Part shown: piece by piece, positions 17,023-24,995 of the stretch
How positions within the stretch are numbered: position 1 is the first letter of the stretch
How the letters are laid out: the number at the start of each line of letters is the position of its first letter
Assembly (NCBI GenBank): GCA_020073565.1
Contig: JAIQEY010000007.1
Location: 62,001-126,000, forward strand
Length of the DNA stretch: 64,000 nucleotides
Reading direction: 5' to 3'
DNA from: Terriglobia bacterium
Lineage (GTDB): Bacteria > Acidobacteriota > Terriglobia > Terriglobales > Acidobacteriaceae
Translations under genes and position numbers: made by a program
Notes under the pieces: generated by a model
What the model saw: only the letters and a program-made list of their open reading frames with translations
Told to the model about the DNA's origin: nothing
Database searches by the model: none

Positions 17023-17964
17023 ATGCCGGGAATGCCCCTTCGCAGCAAACTCAAAAAAGTCGCGCAGACGGCCGGCAAACTGGTTCGCCGCAAAGCTGAC
17101 CATCGCGATGGCGCCGAGTTGGTGATCATCACCGGCATGAGCGGTTCGGGGAAGGCCTCCGCGCTCAAGGCGTTTGAGGATCTCGGCTACTACTGCGTCG
17201 ACAATCTCCCGGTCGAATTGATTCCGCGCTTCGCCGAATTGGCATTGCAATCCGGGGAGATTCCACGCACAGCGCTGGTGGTGGACGTGCGCGAAGGCGC
17301 GCAACTGGATAAGCTGCCCGCCATCTTGAAGTCGGTGAAGCGGCTGATTCCGACACGGGTGATTTATCTGGAAGCGAGCGACGCGGTGTTGCTGCGCCGG
17401 TTCAGCGAGACGAGGCGACCGCATCCGCTGGGGACCGACACGCCGGTGCGGGCATCGCTGACGGCGGAGCGGCGGCACCTCAAGGCGATTCGCGCCATCG
17501 CCGACCTGGTGATCGACACCTCGAAGTTCAACGTGCACGAACTGCGATCGCACCTGACGGATCGCTTCAAAGCGCACGCCGGCGGGCATCAGACGATCCT
17601 GGTTTCGTGCGTGAGCTTCGGGTACAAGCATGGCGTGCCGGACGATGCCGACCTGGTGTTCGATGTACGCTTTCTGCCGAATCCGCACTTTGTGCCGGAG
17701 TTTCGTCCGCTGACCGGACGGCATCCGCGGGTGGCGAAGTACATCCGGTCGTTTCCGCAAACGAAGGAGTTCATCAGCCGCATTTCGGATTTGCTGGTGT
17801 ACCTGTTGCCACACTACGTCCGCGAGGGAAAGAGCTATCTGACGATCAGCTTTGGGTGCACCGGCGGACAGCATCGTTCGGTGATGATCGCCGAAGATGT
17901 TGGCAAGCGCCTGCGGAAGGCGGGGTACAAAGTGAAAGTGGTGCACCGGGATAGTCCGAAGTAG
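17023..17964 (+). CDS. rapZ: RNase adapter protein RapZ
   Basis: The protein has about 313 residues. A P-loop is present (ITGMSGSGKASALKAFED); the last P-loop residue is Ala where Ser is usual. RPHPL follows in the middle, and the C-terminal signature is ISFGCTGGQHRSVMIAE. In proteobacteria RapZ senses glucosamine-6-phosphate and guides RNase E; in other bacteria it is a nucleotide-binding protein of less clear role. The upstream TTG at 16987 was rejected in favour of the ATG at 17023; 17032 is also possible. It heads a line of housekeeping genes on the plus strand. Confidence 0.9.
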   Translation: MPGMPLRSKLKKVAQTAGKLVRRKADHRDGAELVIITGMSGSGKASALKAFEDLGYYCVDNLPVELIPRFAELALQSGEIPRTALVVDVREGAQLDKLPAILKSVKRLIPTRVIYLEASDAVLLRRFSETRRPHPLGTDTPVRASLTAERRHLKAIRAIADLVIDTSKFNVHELRSHLTDRFKAHAGGHQTILVSCVSFGYKHGVPDDADLVFDVRFLPNPHFVPEFRPLTGRHPRVAKYIRSFPQTKEFISRISDLLVYLLPHYVREGKSYLTISFGCTGGQHRSVMIAEDVGKRLRKAGYKVKVVHRDSPK

Positions 17965-17966
17965 GC

Positions 17967-18060
17967 TCTGGGCGTTAGGCTTTCGGCTCTAGGCTTTCGG
18001 TAATCTGCCCGGCATTCACCGGCGACCACCTGGAGCCTAGAGCCTAAACCCCAGCGCCCG
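17967..18060. repeat. Word-repeat hairpin (TTAGGCT..CTCTAGGCT / AGCCTAGAGCCTAA)
   Basis: The left side repeats TTAGGCTTTCGGCTCTAGGC and the right side has AGCCTAGAGCCTAA and CCAGCGCCC, giving an imperfect stem across the rapZ-ABC transporter gap. It is of the same style as 32641-32692 and 41502-41580. Confidence 0.6.
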
Positions 18061-18082
18061 TATAGAATTGAGCGTTACTCGC

Positions 18083-19981
18083 ATGGCAACCACCACAGTG
18101 GCGGACGCGACTGGTGTAGATGTAGCAGCACCAGCCTACGGTCAACTGACTCGTCTTTTGCGCTATGTTCTGCCGTACTGGTGGCAATTTCTCGCTTCCG
18201 TTGCGCTCATGGCGGTGGTCGGACTGCTCGATGCCTTCCGGGTCCTGCTCATCGGACCGATTTTTGATCGCGTACTGAATCCCGCCTCGCCGGGTAAGAC
18301 CCTCCAGTTGTTCAAGATTCCGGGTACAGAGCGCGTTCTCTATCTTCAGCAGTTGGTTCCTTCGCATTTCCAGAATCCATGGACTGTAGTGGCATTTGCG
18401 TTGGTTGTGGCCACCGTGCTGAAGGGAATCTTCGATTACTGCGGAACCTACCTGGTGAGCTACGCGGGCCTCGGAATGATCACGGACCTGCGCGACAGCT
18501 TGTATAACGCAATCCTGCGGAGGTCCGCGGCATTCTTCACGAAGCATGCGACGGGCACCTTGCTCTCGACGATCGTGAATGACATTGAGCGTGTGCAGTT
18601 TGCGATGTCCAGCGTGCTGGCGGAATTTCTGCAGCAGTTCTTTACGCTATTGTTCACGGCGGGTGTGGTCGTGCTGCTGGGAGGGAAGCTGGCGTGGGTG
18701 CTGCTGCTGTTCTTGCCCGCGATTTTGTACTCGTCGCGGAAAATCGGACGGCAAGTTCGCACCACGACCCGTAAGGGGCAAGACAAGCTGGCCGAGATTC
18801 AGAACATCCTGCATGAGACCATCACCGGCAACCGGATCGTGAAGGCGTTTGGGATGGAGAATTGGGAGATCTCACGGTTCCGCACCGCGGCGATGAGGTT
18901 GTTCCGCGCGAATCTGCGCTCGGTAGCAGCGTCTGCCATCAGTTCTCCGCTCATGGATATATTTGGCGCGATTGCGATCGGCCTGCTCCTGCTGCTGGGC
19001 CGAGACCAGATCAATAAACACGTCTTCACCGCGGGAACGTTCCTGGCGTTCATCGTGGCGGTGTTCAAGTTGTACGATCCCGTGCGTAAGTTCGCGATCT
19101 TCAATAACAGTTTCCAGCAAGCGCTAGGAGCATCGTCGGAAATCTTCCGCTTCATGGATATTGAGGATGAGGTGCGGGAGAAGGCGGGTGCAAAGCCGCT
19201 GGCGAAATTCTCGCGGGGCATCCGGTTTGAGCAGGTTTCGTTTGCCTATGAGAGCGGAGAAGGGTCGCGGGACATTCTGCGCGAAATCAATCTCGAGGTG
19301 CAAGCGGGCGAGGTGCTGGCGGTGGTGGGATCGAGCGGCGCGGGCAAGAGCACGCTGGTGCACCTGATTCCGCGCTTCTTTGACGTCACGGACGGGCGCA
19401 TTTTGATCGATGGGAGCGATATCCGCGACGTCACGCTGGCATCGTTGCGTTCACAGATCGGGATCGTCACCCAGGAGACCGTGCTCTTCAACGACACGGT
19501 GCGCAACAACATCGCCTACGGGCAGCCACACGTTCCGCAGGAAAGGGTAGTAGCGGCGGCGCGAGCGGCTCTGGCGTACGATTTTATTCAAGCCCTTCCC
19601 GAAGGCTACGAGACGGTGATCGGAGAACGAGGCGTGCGGCTCTCGGGCGGGGAGCGGCAGCGGATTGCGATTGCGCGCGCCATCCTGAAGAATGCACCGA
19701 TCCTGATTCTGGACGAGGCGACCTCGGCGCTGGACAGCGAGTCGGAGTCGCTGGTGCAGTCGGCCCTGCAAAATCTGATGAGCGGGCGCACGGTGTTTGT
19801 GATCGCGCACCGGCTCTCGACGGTGCGGCGCGCCGACCGCATCGTGGTGCTGGAGAATGGAACCATCAGCGACATTGGCGCGCATGAAGAACTCATGCAA
19901 AAGTTGGGTACGTACCGCCGGCTGTATGAATTGCAGTTTGCCGACGCGGATGCTCCCACCGCGGGAGTTGTGCCGCATTAG
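18083..19981 (+). CDS. ABC exporter, fused permease and ATPase (MsbA-like)
   Basis: The protein has 632 residues. The N-terminal membrane domain has about six helices between residues 30 and 330. The C-terminal nucleotide-binding domain has Walker A GSSGAGKST, signature LSGGERQRIAIARA, Walker B ILILDEATSALD and the H-loop in VIAHRLST. This type flips lipids such as lipid A precursors or exports hydrophobic compounds as a homodimer. The ATG at 18083 replaces a TTG five codons upstream. It is placed between rapZ and yicC; its link to them is only positional. Confidence 0.88.
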   Translation: MATTTVADATGVDVAAPAYGQLTRLLRYVLPYWWQFLASVALMAVVGLLDAFRVLLIGPIFDRVLNPASPGKTLQLFKIPGTERVLYLQQLVPSHFQNPWTVVAFALVVATVLKGIFDYCGTYLVSYAGLGMITDLRDSLYNAILRRSAAFFTKHATGTLLSTIVNDIERVQFAMSSVLAEFLQQFFTLLFTAGVVVLLGGKLAWVLLLFLPAILYSSRKIGRQVRTTTRKGQDKLAEIQNILHETITGNRIVKAFGMENWEISRFRTAAMRLFRANLRSVAASAISSPLMDIFGAIAIGLLLLLGRDQINKHVFTAGTFLAFIVAVFKLYDPVRKFAIFNNSFQQALGASSEIFRFMDIEDEVREKAGAKPLAKFSRGIRFEQVSFAYESGEGSRDILREINLEVQAGEVLAVVGSSGAGKSTLVHLIPRFFDVTDGRILIDGSDIRDVTLASLRSQIGIVTQETVLFNDTVRNNIAYGQPHVPQERVVAAARAALAYDFIQALPEGYETVIGERGVRLSGGERQRIAIARAILKNAPILILDEATSALDSESESLVQSALQNLMSGRTVFVIAHRLSTVRRADRIVVLENGTISDIGAHEELMQKLGTYRRLYELQFADADAPTAGVVPH

Positions 19982-19994
19982 AGCCTGATTTTCT

Positions 19995-20882
19995 ATGCCA
20001 CTCCGCTCCATGACGGGTTTTGCGCAGGTTCGGGGACAGGTGAATGCCCAGTTGGCGTTTGCTTTGTCGCTGAAATCGGTCAACCACCGTTTTCTGGATC
20101 TTCACTTCCGGCTGCCGTCGGACACGGATTCGCTGGAGATGAAGCTGCGCCGGTTGCTGAAAGAAAAGCTGGCGCGCGGACATATCGAGGTGACGCTGAG
20201 CCTCGACTACTCAGGCGCGAACGGGGTAGCGTTCAACCGGCCATTGGTCGGCGCCTATGTGCAGGCATTTCGGTCGGCGGCGGATGAATTCGGCGTTACG
20301 GGCGAGCCCGATCTGAACGTTGTGCTGCGCATGCCGGGAGCAATGGATTCCGGCGTGGAACGAGCCGGAGAGGAACTCGAAAACGCGGTGATGGCGAGGG
20401 TGGAGGAGGCGCTCTCAAAGCTGAACGAAATGCGCGAAGAAGAAGGACGCGGCATCGCGCAGGAACTGCGGGACCGCATGCTGCAACTGGAAAAGGCGGG
20501 CGCGGGCGTGGATGGCCATCGCAACGCCATCTTGCGCGGCTACGCGGAGCGGCTGCAATCGCGGATGCAGGAGTTGCTGGGCGCGCAGATCGACAAAGAA
20601 CGCATCCTGCAGGAAGCGGCCGTGCTGGTGGATCGCAGCGACATCCAGGAAGAAATGGTGCGATTGAATACGCACGTGAAACATTTTCTCAGCCTGCTCG
20701 AGCAGGGTGGCGAGGTGGGCAAGAAACTCGACTTCTTACTGCAGGAGATGAATCGCGAAGCCAACACGTTGCTGTCGAAGACGTCCGGGCTGGCGGGCGA
20801 GGCGCTGAAAGTCACCGAGATGGGCTTGCTGATGAAATCGGAGATCGAGAAATCGCGCGAGCAGGTGCAGAACCTGGAATGA
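19995..20882 (+). CDS. YicC family protein
   Basis: The protein has 295 residues. It starts with the family hallmark MPLRSMTGFAQVRG and ends with NREANTLLSK and ALKVTEMGLLMKSEIEK, the conserved C-terminal helix of YicC/YloC proteins. These are reported as endoribonucleases or RNase adaptors. The middle is strongly helical. The last codons overlap the gmk start by 4 bp (ATGA), the usual yicC-gmk coupling. Confidence 0.9.
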   Translation: MPLRSMTGFAQVRGQVNAQLAFALSLKSVNHRFLDLHFRLPSDTDSLEMKLRRLLKEKLARGHIEVTLSLDYSGANGVAFNRPLVGAYVQAFRSAADEFGVTGEPDLNVVLRMPGAMDSGVERAGEELENAVMARVEEALSKLNEMREEEGRGIAQELRDRMLQLEKAGAGVDGHRNAILRGYAERLQSRMQELLGAQIDKERILQEAAVLVDRSDIQEEMVRLNTHVKHFLSLLEQGGEVGKKLDFLLQEMNREANTLLSKTSGLAGEALKVTEMGLLMKSEIEKSREQVQNLE

Positions 20883-21556
20883 GCATCGTCTATATTGTGT
20901 CCGCCCCCTCGGGGTCAGGCAAGTCGACGTTGGTGAATGAACTGTTCAGGGTGGTCCGTCATTTGGATTTTTCGATTTCCTACACAACGCGGCAGCCGCG
21001 GGGCAGCGAGCAGAACGGCAAGGAATACTTCTTTGTTACCAAAGATCAGTTCGAGGCCATGATCGCATCCGGTGAGTTTCTGGAATATGCCAGCGTGCAT
21101 GGAAACTACTACGGTACCGCGCGCCGATTTCTGAAGCAGGCCGAAACGAGTGGGAACGACCTGCTGCTCGACATTGATGTACAAGGGGCGGCACAGGTTA
21201 AGCAGAAGATTCCAGAGTCGGTGAGCATCTTTATTCTTCCGCCTGGGAGGCACCAATTGGAATGGCGGCTGCGGAACCGAGGGGAAGATTCGGAGGAGGT
21301 CATTCGTCGCCGGATGGACACGGCCCGCCGGGAGATTGAGAATTACTCGAAGTATGACTATATACTGGTAAATGACCGGCTTGAGCAGGCGACCGACGAG
21401 TTAAAGGCAATTGTCTTGGCGGAACGCATCGAGCGTTCCGGCAAACAGCCTTCCGGGGATGAAGCGAAGCGGTTTGCGACTGCTCGGGAGTGCCGCCTGG
21501 ACCGGGCACAGAAACGCGTGCAGCCCATTCTGGACTCGTTTAAACAGGGAGAATGA
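20879..21556 (+). CDS. gmk: Guanylate kinase
   Basis: The protein has 225 residues. The P-loop APSGSGKST lies at residues 9-17. The GMP-binding region is SYTTRQPRGSEQNGKEYFFV, with GEFLEYASVHGNYYGT next, and the adenine-side RIERRM-like helix is seen as EEVIRRRMDTARREIENYSKYDYI. It phosphorylates GMP to GDP. The ATG overlaps the yicC stop. About 20 extra residues at the C-terminus compared with E. coli Gmk form a basic tail. Confidence 0.93.
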   Translation: MSIVYIVSAPSGSGKSTLVNELFRVVRHLDFSISYTTRQPRGSEQNGKEYFFVTKDQFEAMIASGEFLEYASVHGNYYGTARRFLKQAETSGNDLLLDIDVQGAAQVKQKIPESVSIFILPPGRHQLEWRLRNRGEDSEEVIRRRMDTARREIENYSKYDYILVNDRLEQATDELKAIVLAERIERSGKQPSGDEAKRFATARECRLDRAQKRVQPILDSFKQGE

Positions 21557-21575
21557 CTTTCTGGGAGAGTGCGTT

Positions 21576-21815
21576 ATGAAGCTCATAGAAGGATTCGATA
21601 GTAATTACCGCTATATTCTGGTAGCGGCGCGGCGGGCCCGGCAACTCCAAGGGGGCGCTCCGCCGGTGATCGATACCGGGTCTCGGAAACCCTGCCGCAT
21701 TGCGCAGGATGAAATTAAAGCCGGCAAAGTGAAATGGCTGATTCCGGAAGTCCCGAAATCGCCGGAAGCGGCCGCGGCCGAGACGCTGGATAAGGCGATC
21801 GGACAGGATTCGTAG
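21576..21815 (+). CDS. rpoZ: DNA-directed RNA polymerase omega subunit
   Basis: The protein has 79 residues. MKLIEGFDSNYRYILVAARRARQLQ followed by IDTGSRKPCRIAQDEI fits the omega subunit (SRKPxxIAxEEI is the conserved motif). The ATG at 21576 has GGAG about 8 bases upstream. It sits 19 bp after gmk, the common gmk-rpoZ-coaBC order. Omega helps assemble RNA polymerase and, in some phyla, binds ppGpp. Confidence 0.92.
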   Translation: MKLIEGFDSNYRYILVAARRARQLQGGAPPVIDTGSRKPCRIAQDEIKAGKVKWLIPEVPKSPEAAAAETLDKAIGQDS

Positions 21816-21851
21816 GATTACAACCCGGCCGGGAAATCCGGTTTTGTTCGC

Positions 21852-21892
21852 GCCGCAACGAGTGCGCTTGAAACTCGCGCTCGGGTTGCGGC
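21852..21892. terminator. Stable hairpin after rpoZ
   Basis: GCCGCAACGAGTGCG pairs imperfectly with CGCGCTCGGGTTGCGGC across a short loop. No clear T-run follows, so it may be a processing or attenuating hairpin rather than an intrinsic terminator. It separates rpoZ from coaBC. Confidence 0.4.
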
Positions 21893-21948
21893 ATCAATTC
21901 TTCAGGCGGGCGCTGGGATTCGGATGAAAACGTTCCCGTCTTCTTACT

Positions 21949-23157
21949 ATGAAAATTGCGCTGGGCGTCTCCGGCGGGATCGCAGCTTATAAGTCTGCGG
22001 AAATCGTGCGCCTGCTGCAGGACCGCGGCATTCGCGTGCAAGTGGTGATGACCCGCGCGGCGCAGGAGTTTGTTCGACCTCTCACGTTCGCGGCGCTCTC
22101 CGGGGAAAAGGTTATTACGGACCTCTTTGGCTCGGACGAGTCCCAGGCGAATGTCGAATCGGCCATCGAACACATTGCGATTGCGCAGGCGATAGACGCG
22201 CTGCTGGTGGCTCCGGCTACGGCTGATGTGCTAGCGAAATTTGCGCAGGGCATCGCCAACGATTTCCTCTCGACTCTGTATCTGGCTACGACCGCTCCGG
22301 TCGTCGTTGCACCCGCGATGAACGTCAACATGTGGAACCATGTGGCCACGCAGGCGAATCTCGAAGTTTTGCGGAAACGTGGCGTCCGTATTGTGGAACC
22401 GGGCAGCGGATATCTGGCCTGTGGGATGACTGGGGCGGGCCGGCTGGCCGAGAACGAGACGATTGTGGCGGCGATACTGGAGGCGCTCGGAGCCGCGCAG
22501 GATCTGGCCGGGGAGACGGTGCTCGTCACCGCGGGTCCGACGCGGGAAAAGATCGATCCCGTACGCTACCTCACCAACCGGTCGAGCGGACGCATGGGCT
22601 ATTCCATTGCCGAAGCGGCGTTGCGGCGCGGGGCGCGCGTACTGCTGGTCAGCGGGCCAACCGCGATTGCGCCTCCGGGTGCGGCTGAGGTGACGCAGGT
22701 CGAAACCGCCGAAGAAATGCGCGCGGCCGTTCTAAAGTTGCTGCCGGAGAGTACCGCGGTAATCAAAACGGCTGCTGTCGCGGACTTCCGCCCGAAGGCG
22801 ACTGCGAGACAGAAGATCAAGCGCAAAGGCCCGATGACCCTGGAGTTGGAGCCGACGGCCGACATCCTGGCTGAACTGGCGCAGCGCAAAACTTCGCAGA
22901 TCGTGGTTGGATTTGCCGCCGAGACCAATGACGTTCTGGAAAATGCCCGCAAGAAACTGGCATCGAAGTCACTCGATGCTATCGTGGTGAACGACGTTTC
23001 CCGCGAAGGCGTCGGGTTCGATTCCGATCGAAATGCCGTCACGATCATCACGCACGATGAAGTTGTCGAGGTACCCGAAGCCTCGAAGTGGGAAGTTGCG
23101 CAGCGCGTGCTTGACCAGTTAGTGAAACTGCGCAAGCGGATCACGATTCCCACGTAG
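21949..23157 (+). CDS. coaBC: Bifunctional phosphopantothenoylcysteine decarboxylase / phosphopantothenate-cysteine ligase
   Basis: The protein has 402 residues. The N-terminal flavoprotein (CoaC) half has GGIAAYKSAEIVRLL, the PAMNVNMW motif and GYLACGMTGAGRL with the active-site Cys. The C-terminal CoaB half has TAGPTREKIDPVRYLTNRSS and KTAAVADFRP. Together they make 4'-phosphopantetheine from phosphopantothenate for coenzyme A. Length and domain order are normal. It follows rpoZ after a hairpin-containing gap of 133 bp. Confidence 0.95.
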   Translation: MKIALGVSGGIAAYKSAEIVRLLQDRGIRVQVVMTRAAQEFVRPLTFAALSGEKVITDLFGSDESQANVESAIEHIAIAQAIDALLVAPATADVLAKFAQGIANDFLSTLYLATTAPVVVAPAMNVNMWNHVATQANLEVLRKRGVRIVEPGSGYLACGMTGAGRLAENETIVAAILEALGAAQDLAGETVLVTAGPTREKIDPVRYLTNRSSGRMGYSIAEAALRRGARVLLVSGPTAIAPPGAAEVTQVETAEEMRAAVLKLLPESTAVIKTAAVADFRPKATARQKIKRKGPMTLELEPTADILAELAQRKTSQIVVGFAAETNDVLENARKKLASKSLDAIVVNDVSREGVGFDSDRNAVTIITHDEVVEVPEASKWEVAQRVLDQLVKLRKRITIPT

Positions 23158-23186
23158 GGACAGCCGCCCTCGGTTGTCCGGTTGAG
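23158..23186. repeat. REP-like unit after coaBC (GGGACAGCCGCCCTCGG type)
   Basis: The coaBC stop is embedded in the word CGTAGGGACAGCCGCCCTCG. The same word, with small changes, follows the UDG gene stop at 24897-24921. Both begin at the stop codon TAG, so the repeat seems to be preferentially placed at gene ends. Confidence 0.55.
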
Positions 23187-23261
23187 CGATGCTCGGCAGT
23201 GCTCGATGGCAACCGTCCCTGTTTTTCAGGGAAGTCAGGGAACAGTTCGGCAGGAGAGCTC

Positions 23262-23927
23262 TTGAAGACCCTTTTTTACTTCACACTTGCATGGGTGTTG
23301 GGGGGAGTCGTTGCGGCCCAGCAATCGCCCGTCCCAGTAGAAGAAGAACCGCATCATCACGTCGTGCTAAGTAACGAATCCGTCCTTGTGATTCGGGTGA
23401 CGCTCCCGCCAGGAGAGAGCACGCAGTTCCACACCCACTCGCATGACCGGGTGACGATTGATTTGACCGACACCACAATCACGCGGCAAAAGCTCGGCGA
23501 CCCCGAAATCGTGCGGGACGCGACAAAACCTGGAGACGTGGCGGCGTCGGAACTGAATGGCCCTTACACCCACCGTGTGCATAACGTCGACCCCAGCGTG
23601 TTTGAGGCGTTGGATGTGGAACTGCTTCATCGTCCAAAGCAACCTAGCAGCACCGCAGCCGCGAAGGTCGAAGCGGAGAATCCCAGCGCACGCGTTTACA
23701 AGTGGACGCTCGGGCCGGGTGCTACGTCCGCGATGCACACCCATGAGCGTCCCTATCTGATCGTTTCGGCTACCCCGCTGACGCTGAAAATGACGGATCC
23801 CGAAGGGAAGTCGTTTACTCATGAAGTGAAGGCGGGGGACGTTCATTGGGTCGATGCCAAGGTTACGCACACGCTGGCCAACGAAGGAACGACGGCGGGG
23901 CAGATTGTGGAGATTGAGTTGAAGTAA
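23262..23927 (+). CDS. Secreted bicupin protein
   Basis: The protein has 221 residues starting at a TTG with AGGAG five bases upstream; the longer frame from 23199 has no ribosome binding site. The N-terminus is a signal peptide (KTLFYFTLAWVLGGVVAAQ). Two cupin halves follow, with metal-type motifs PPGESTQFHTHSHDRVTIDL and GPGATSAMHTHERPYL. Function unknown; it is probably a periplasmic metal-binding cupin. It lies between coaBC and the UDG gene without obvious functional linkage. Confidence 0.78.
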   Translation: MKTLFYFTLAWVLGGVVAAQQSPVPVEEEPHHHVVLSNESVLVIRVTLPPGESTQFHTHSHDRVTIDLTDTTITRQKLGDPEIVRDATKPGDVAASELNGPYTHRVHNVDPSVFEALDVELLHRPKQPSSTAAAKVEAENPSARVYKWTLGPGATSAMHTHERPYLIVSATPLTLKMTDPEGKSFTHEVKAGDVHWVDAKVTHTLANEGTTAGQIVEIELK

Positions 23928-24005
23928 AAGGTCGCGGGCGGGGGCCCCTTCGACTTTGCTCAGGGCAGGTCCGCGCCACACTGTCCTTTGTTATGCTTAT
24001 CCGCA

Positions 24006-24899
24006 ATGTCCCACACTTTGGACCCTGAGCTTCGACGCGCACTTGCCGCGCGCATCCGTTATTACAACGAGATGGGGATCTATGACTTCTACCGGCGTGA
24101 GACTCCGGGGGAAGTTGCGACGGTTGCCGCGGCGGCAGCCGCTTCCGATGCCGTTGCTGTGTCAATCCAGTCAGAATCGAGAGAAGAGATGAGTCCACGG
24201 AAGGCCGCGACGGTCGCGGTGCCAGTTGCGGTTGAAGACAATATTTTCGAGGTGCTTGCGCCGAAGCCGGAGCAGGGTGTGAGCGATCCGGGGAAGGCGC
24301 TGAAGATCATCCGCGAAGACCTGGGCGATTGCACGCGCTGCCCTCTGCACAAGCAGGGACGGAAGCAGATTGTATTTGGCGTTGGCAATCCGACGACGGA
24401 CCTGATGTTCGTCGGCGAAGGGCCGGGCGCCGATGAAGACCAGCAGGGCGAGCCGTTCGTGGGGCGCGCCGGGCAGTTGCTCAACAACATGATCAAGGCG
24501 ATGGGGATCACGCGGGAGCAGGTGTACATCGCGAACATCGTGAAGTGCCGTCCGCCGGGAAACCGCACGCCGGAGCGCGAGGAGTGCGAGACTTGCTCGC
24601 CGTTTCTGATGCGCCAGATCGCGGTGATCAAGCCCCAGGTGGTGGTGGCGCTGGGCGCGGTTGCGGCGAAGACGTTGCTCGCAATGAATTCGTCCATGGC
24701 CCAGCTGCGCGGGCGCTTCTACGACTTCAAACCGACGGGCGTGCGCAGTAGCGATCCCAATTGGGACGGATGCAAGCTGGCGGTGACGTACCATCCGGCA
24801 TTTCTGCTGCGCGATCCACGGCAGAAAGGCGAGGCGTGGAAGGATCTGCAGATGGTGATGAAGGAATTGGGCCTGAAGGCAGCGAAGTCAACCACGTAG
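24006..24899 (+). CDS. Family 4 uracil-DNA glycosylase (iron-sulfur)
   Basis: The protein has 297 residues. The family 4 motif is [20 protein letters not shown], followed by [15 protein letters not shown] and the C-terminal TYHPAFLLR. The four 4Fe-4S cysteines fit CTRCPLH near residue 111, one Cys in VKCRPP, and CETCSP. It removes uracil from DNA. An N-terminal region of about 100 residues ([16 protein letters not shown], then an Ala/Val-rich linker) precedes the catalytic domain. The ATG at 24006 was chosen over an ATG six codons upstream. Confidence 0.9.
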   Translation: MSHTLDPELRRALAARIRYYNEMGIYDFYRRETPGEVATVAAAAAASDAVAVSIQSESREEMSPRKAATVAVPVAVEDNIFEVLAPKPEQGVSDPGKALKIIREDLGDCTRCPLHKQGRKQIVFGVGNPTTDLMFVGEGPGADEDQQGEPFVGRAGQLLNNMIKAMGITREQVYIANIVKCRPPGNRTPEREECETCSPFLMRQIAVIKPQVVVALGAVAAKTLLAMNSSMAQLRGRFYDFKPTGVRSSDPNWDGCKLAVTYHPAFLLRDPRQKGEAWKDLQMVMKELGLKAAKSTT

Positions 24900-24995
24900 G
24901 GACAGTCGCCCTCGGCTGTCCAGCCGGGCGTAGCCCGGCGGCTCACGTCCAGCGTGAGTGTTAGCATTTCTTAGCCGGCGGGACGCCGGCGCTAC
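24897..24995. repeat. Cluster of REP-like palindromes between UDG gene and priA
   Basis: Almost the entire 96-bp gap is palindromes: GGGACAGTCGCCCTCGGCTGTCC, GCCGGGCGTAGCCCGGC (about 24926-24942), CTCACGTCCAGCGTGAG (about 24942-24958), and AGCCGGCGGGACGCCGGCGCT (about 24973-24993). The last touches the priA start codon. The same GCCGGCG..CGCCGGC unit is found inside priA and rnr. Confidence 0.75.
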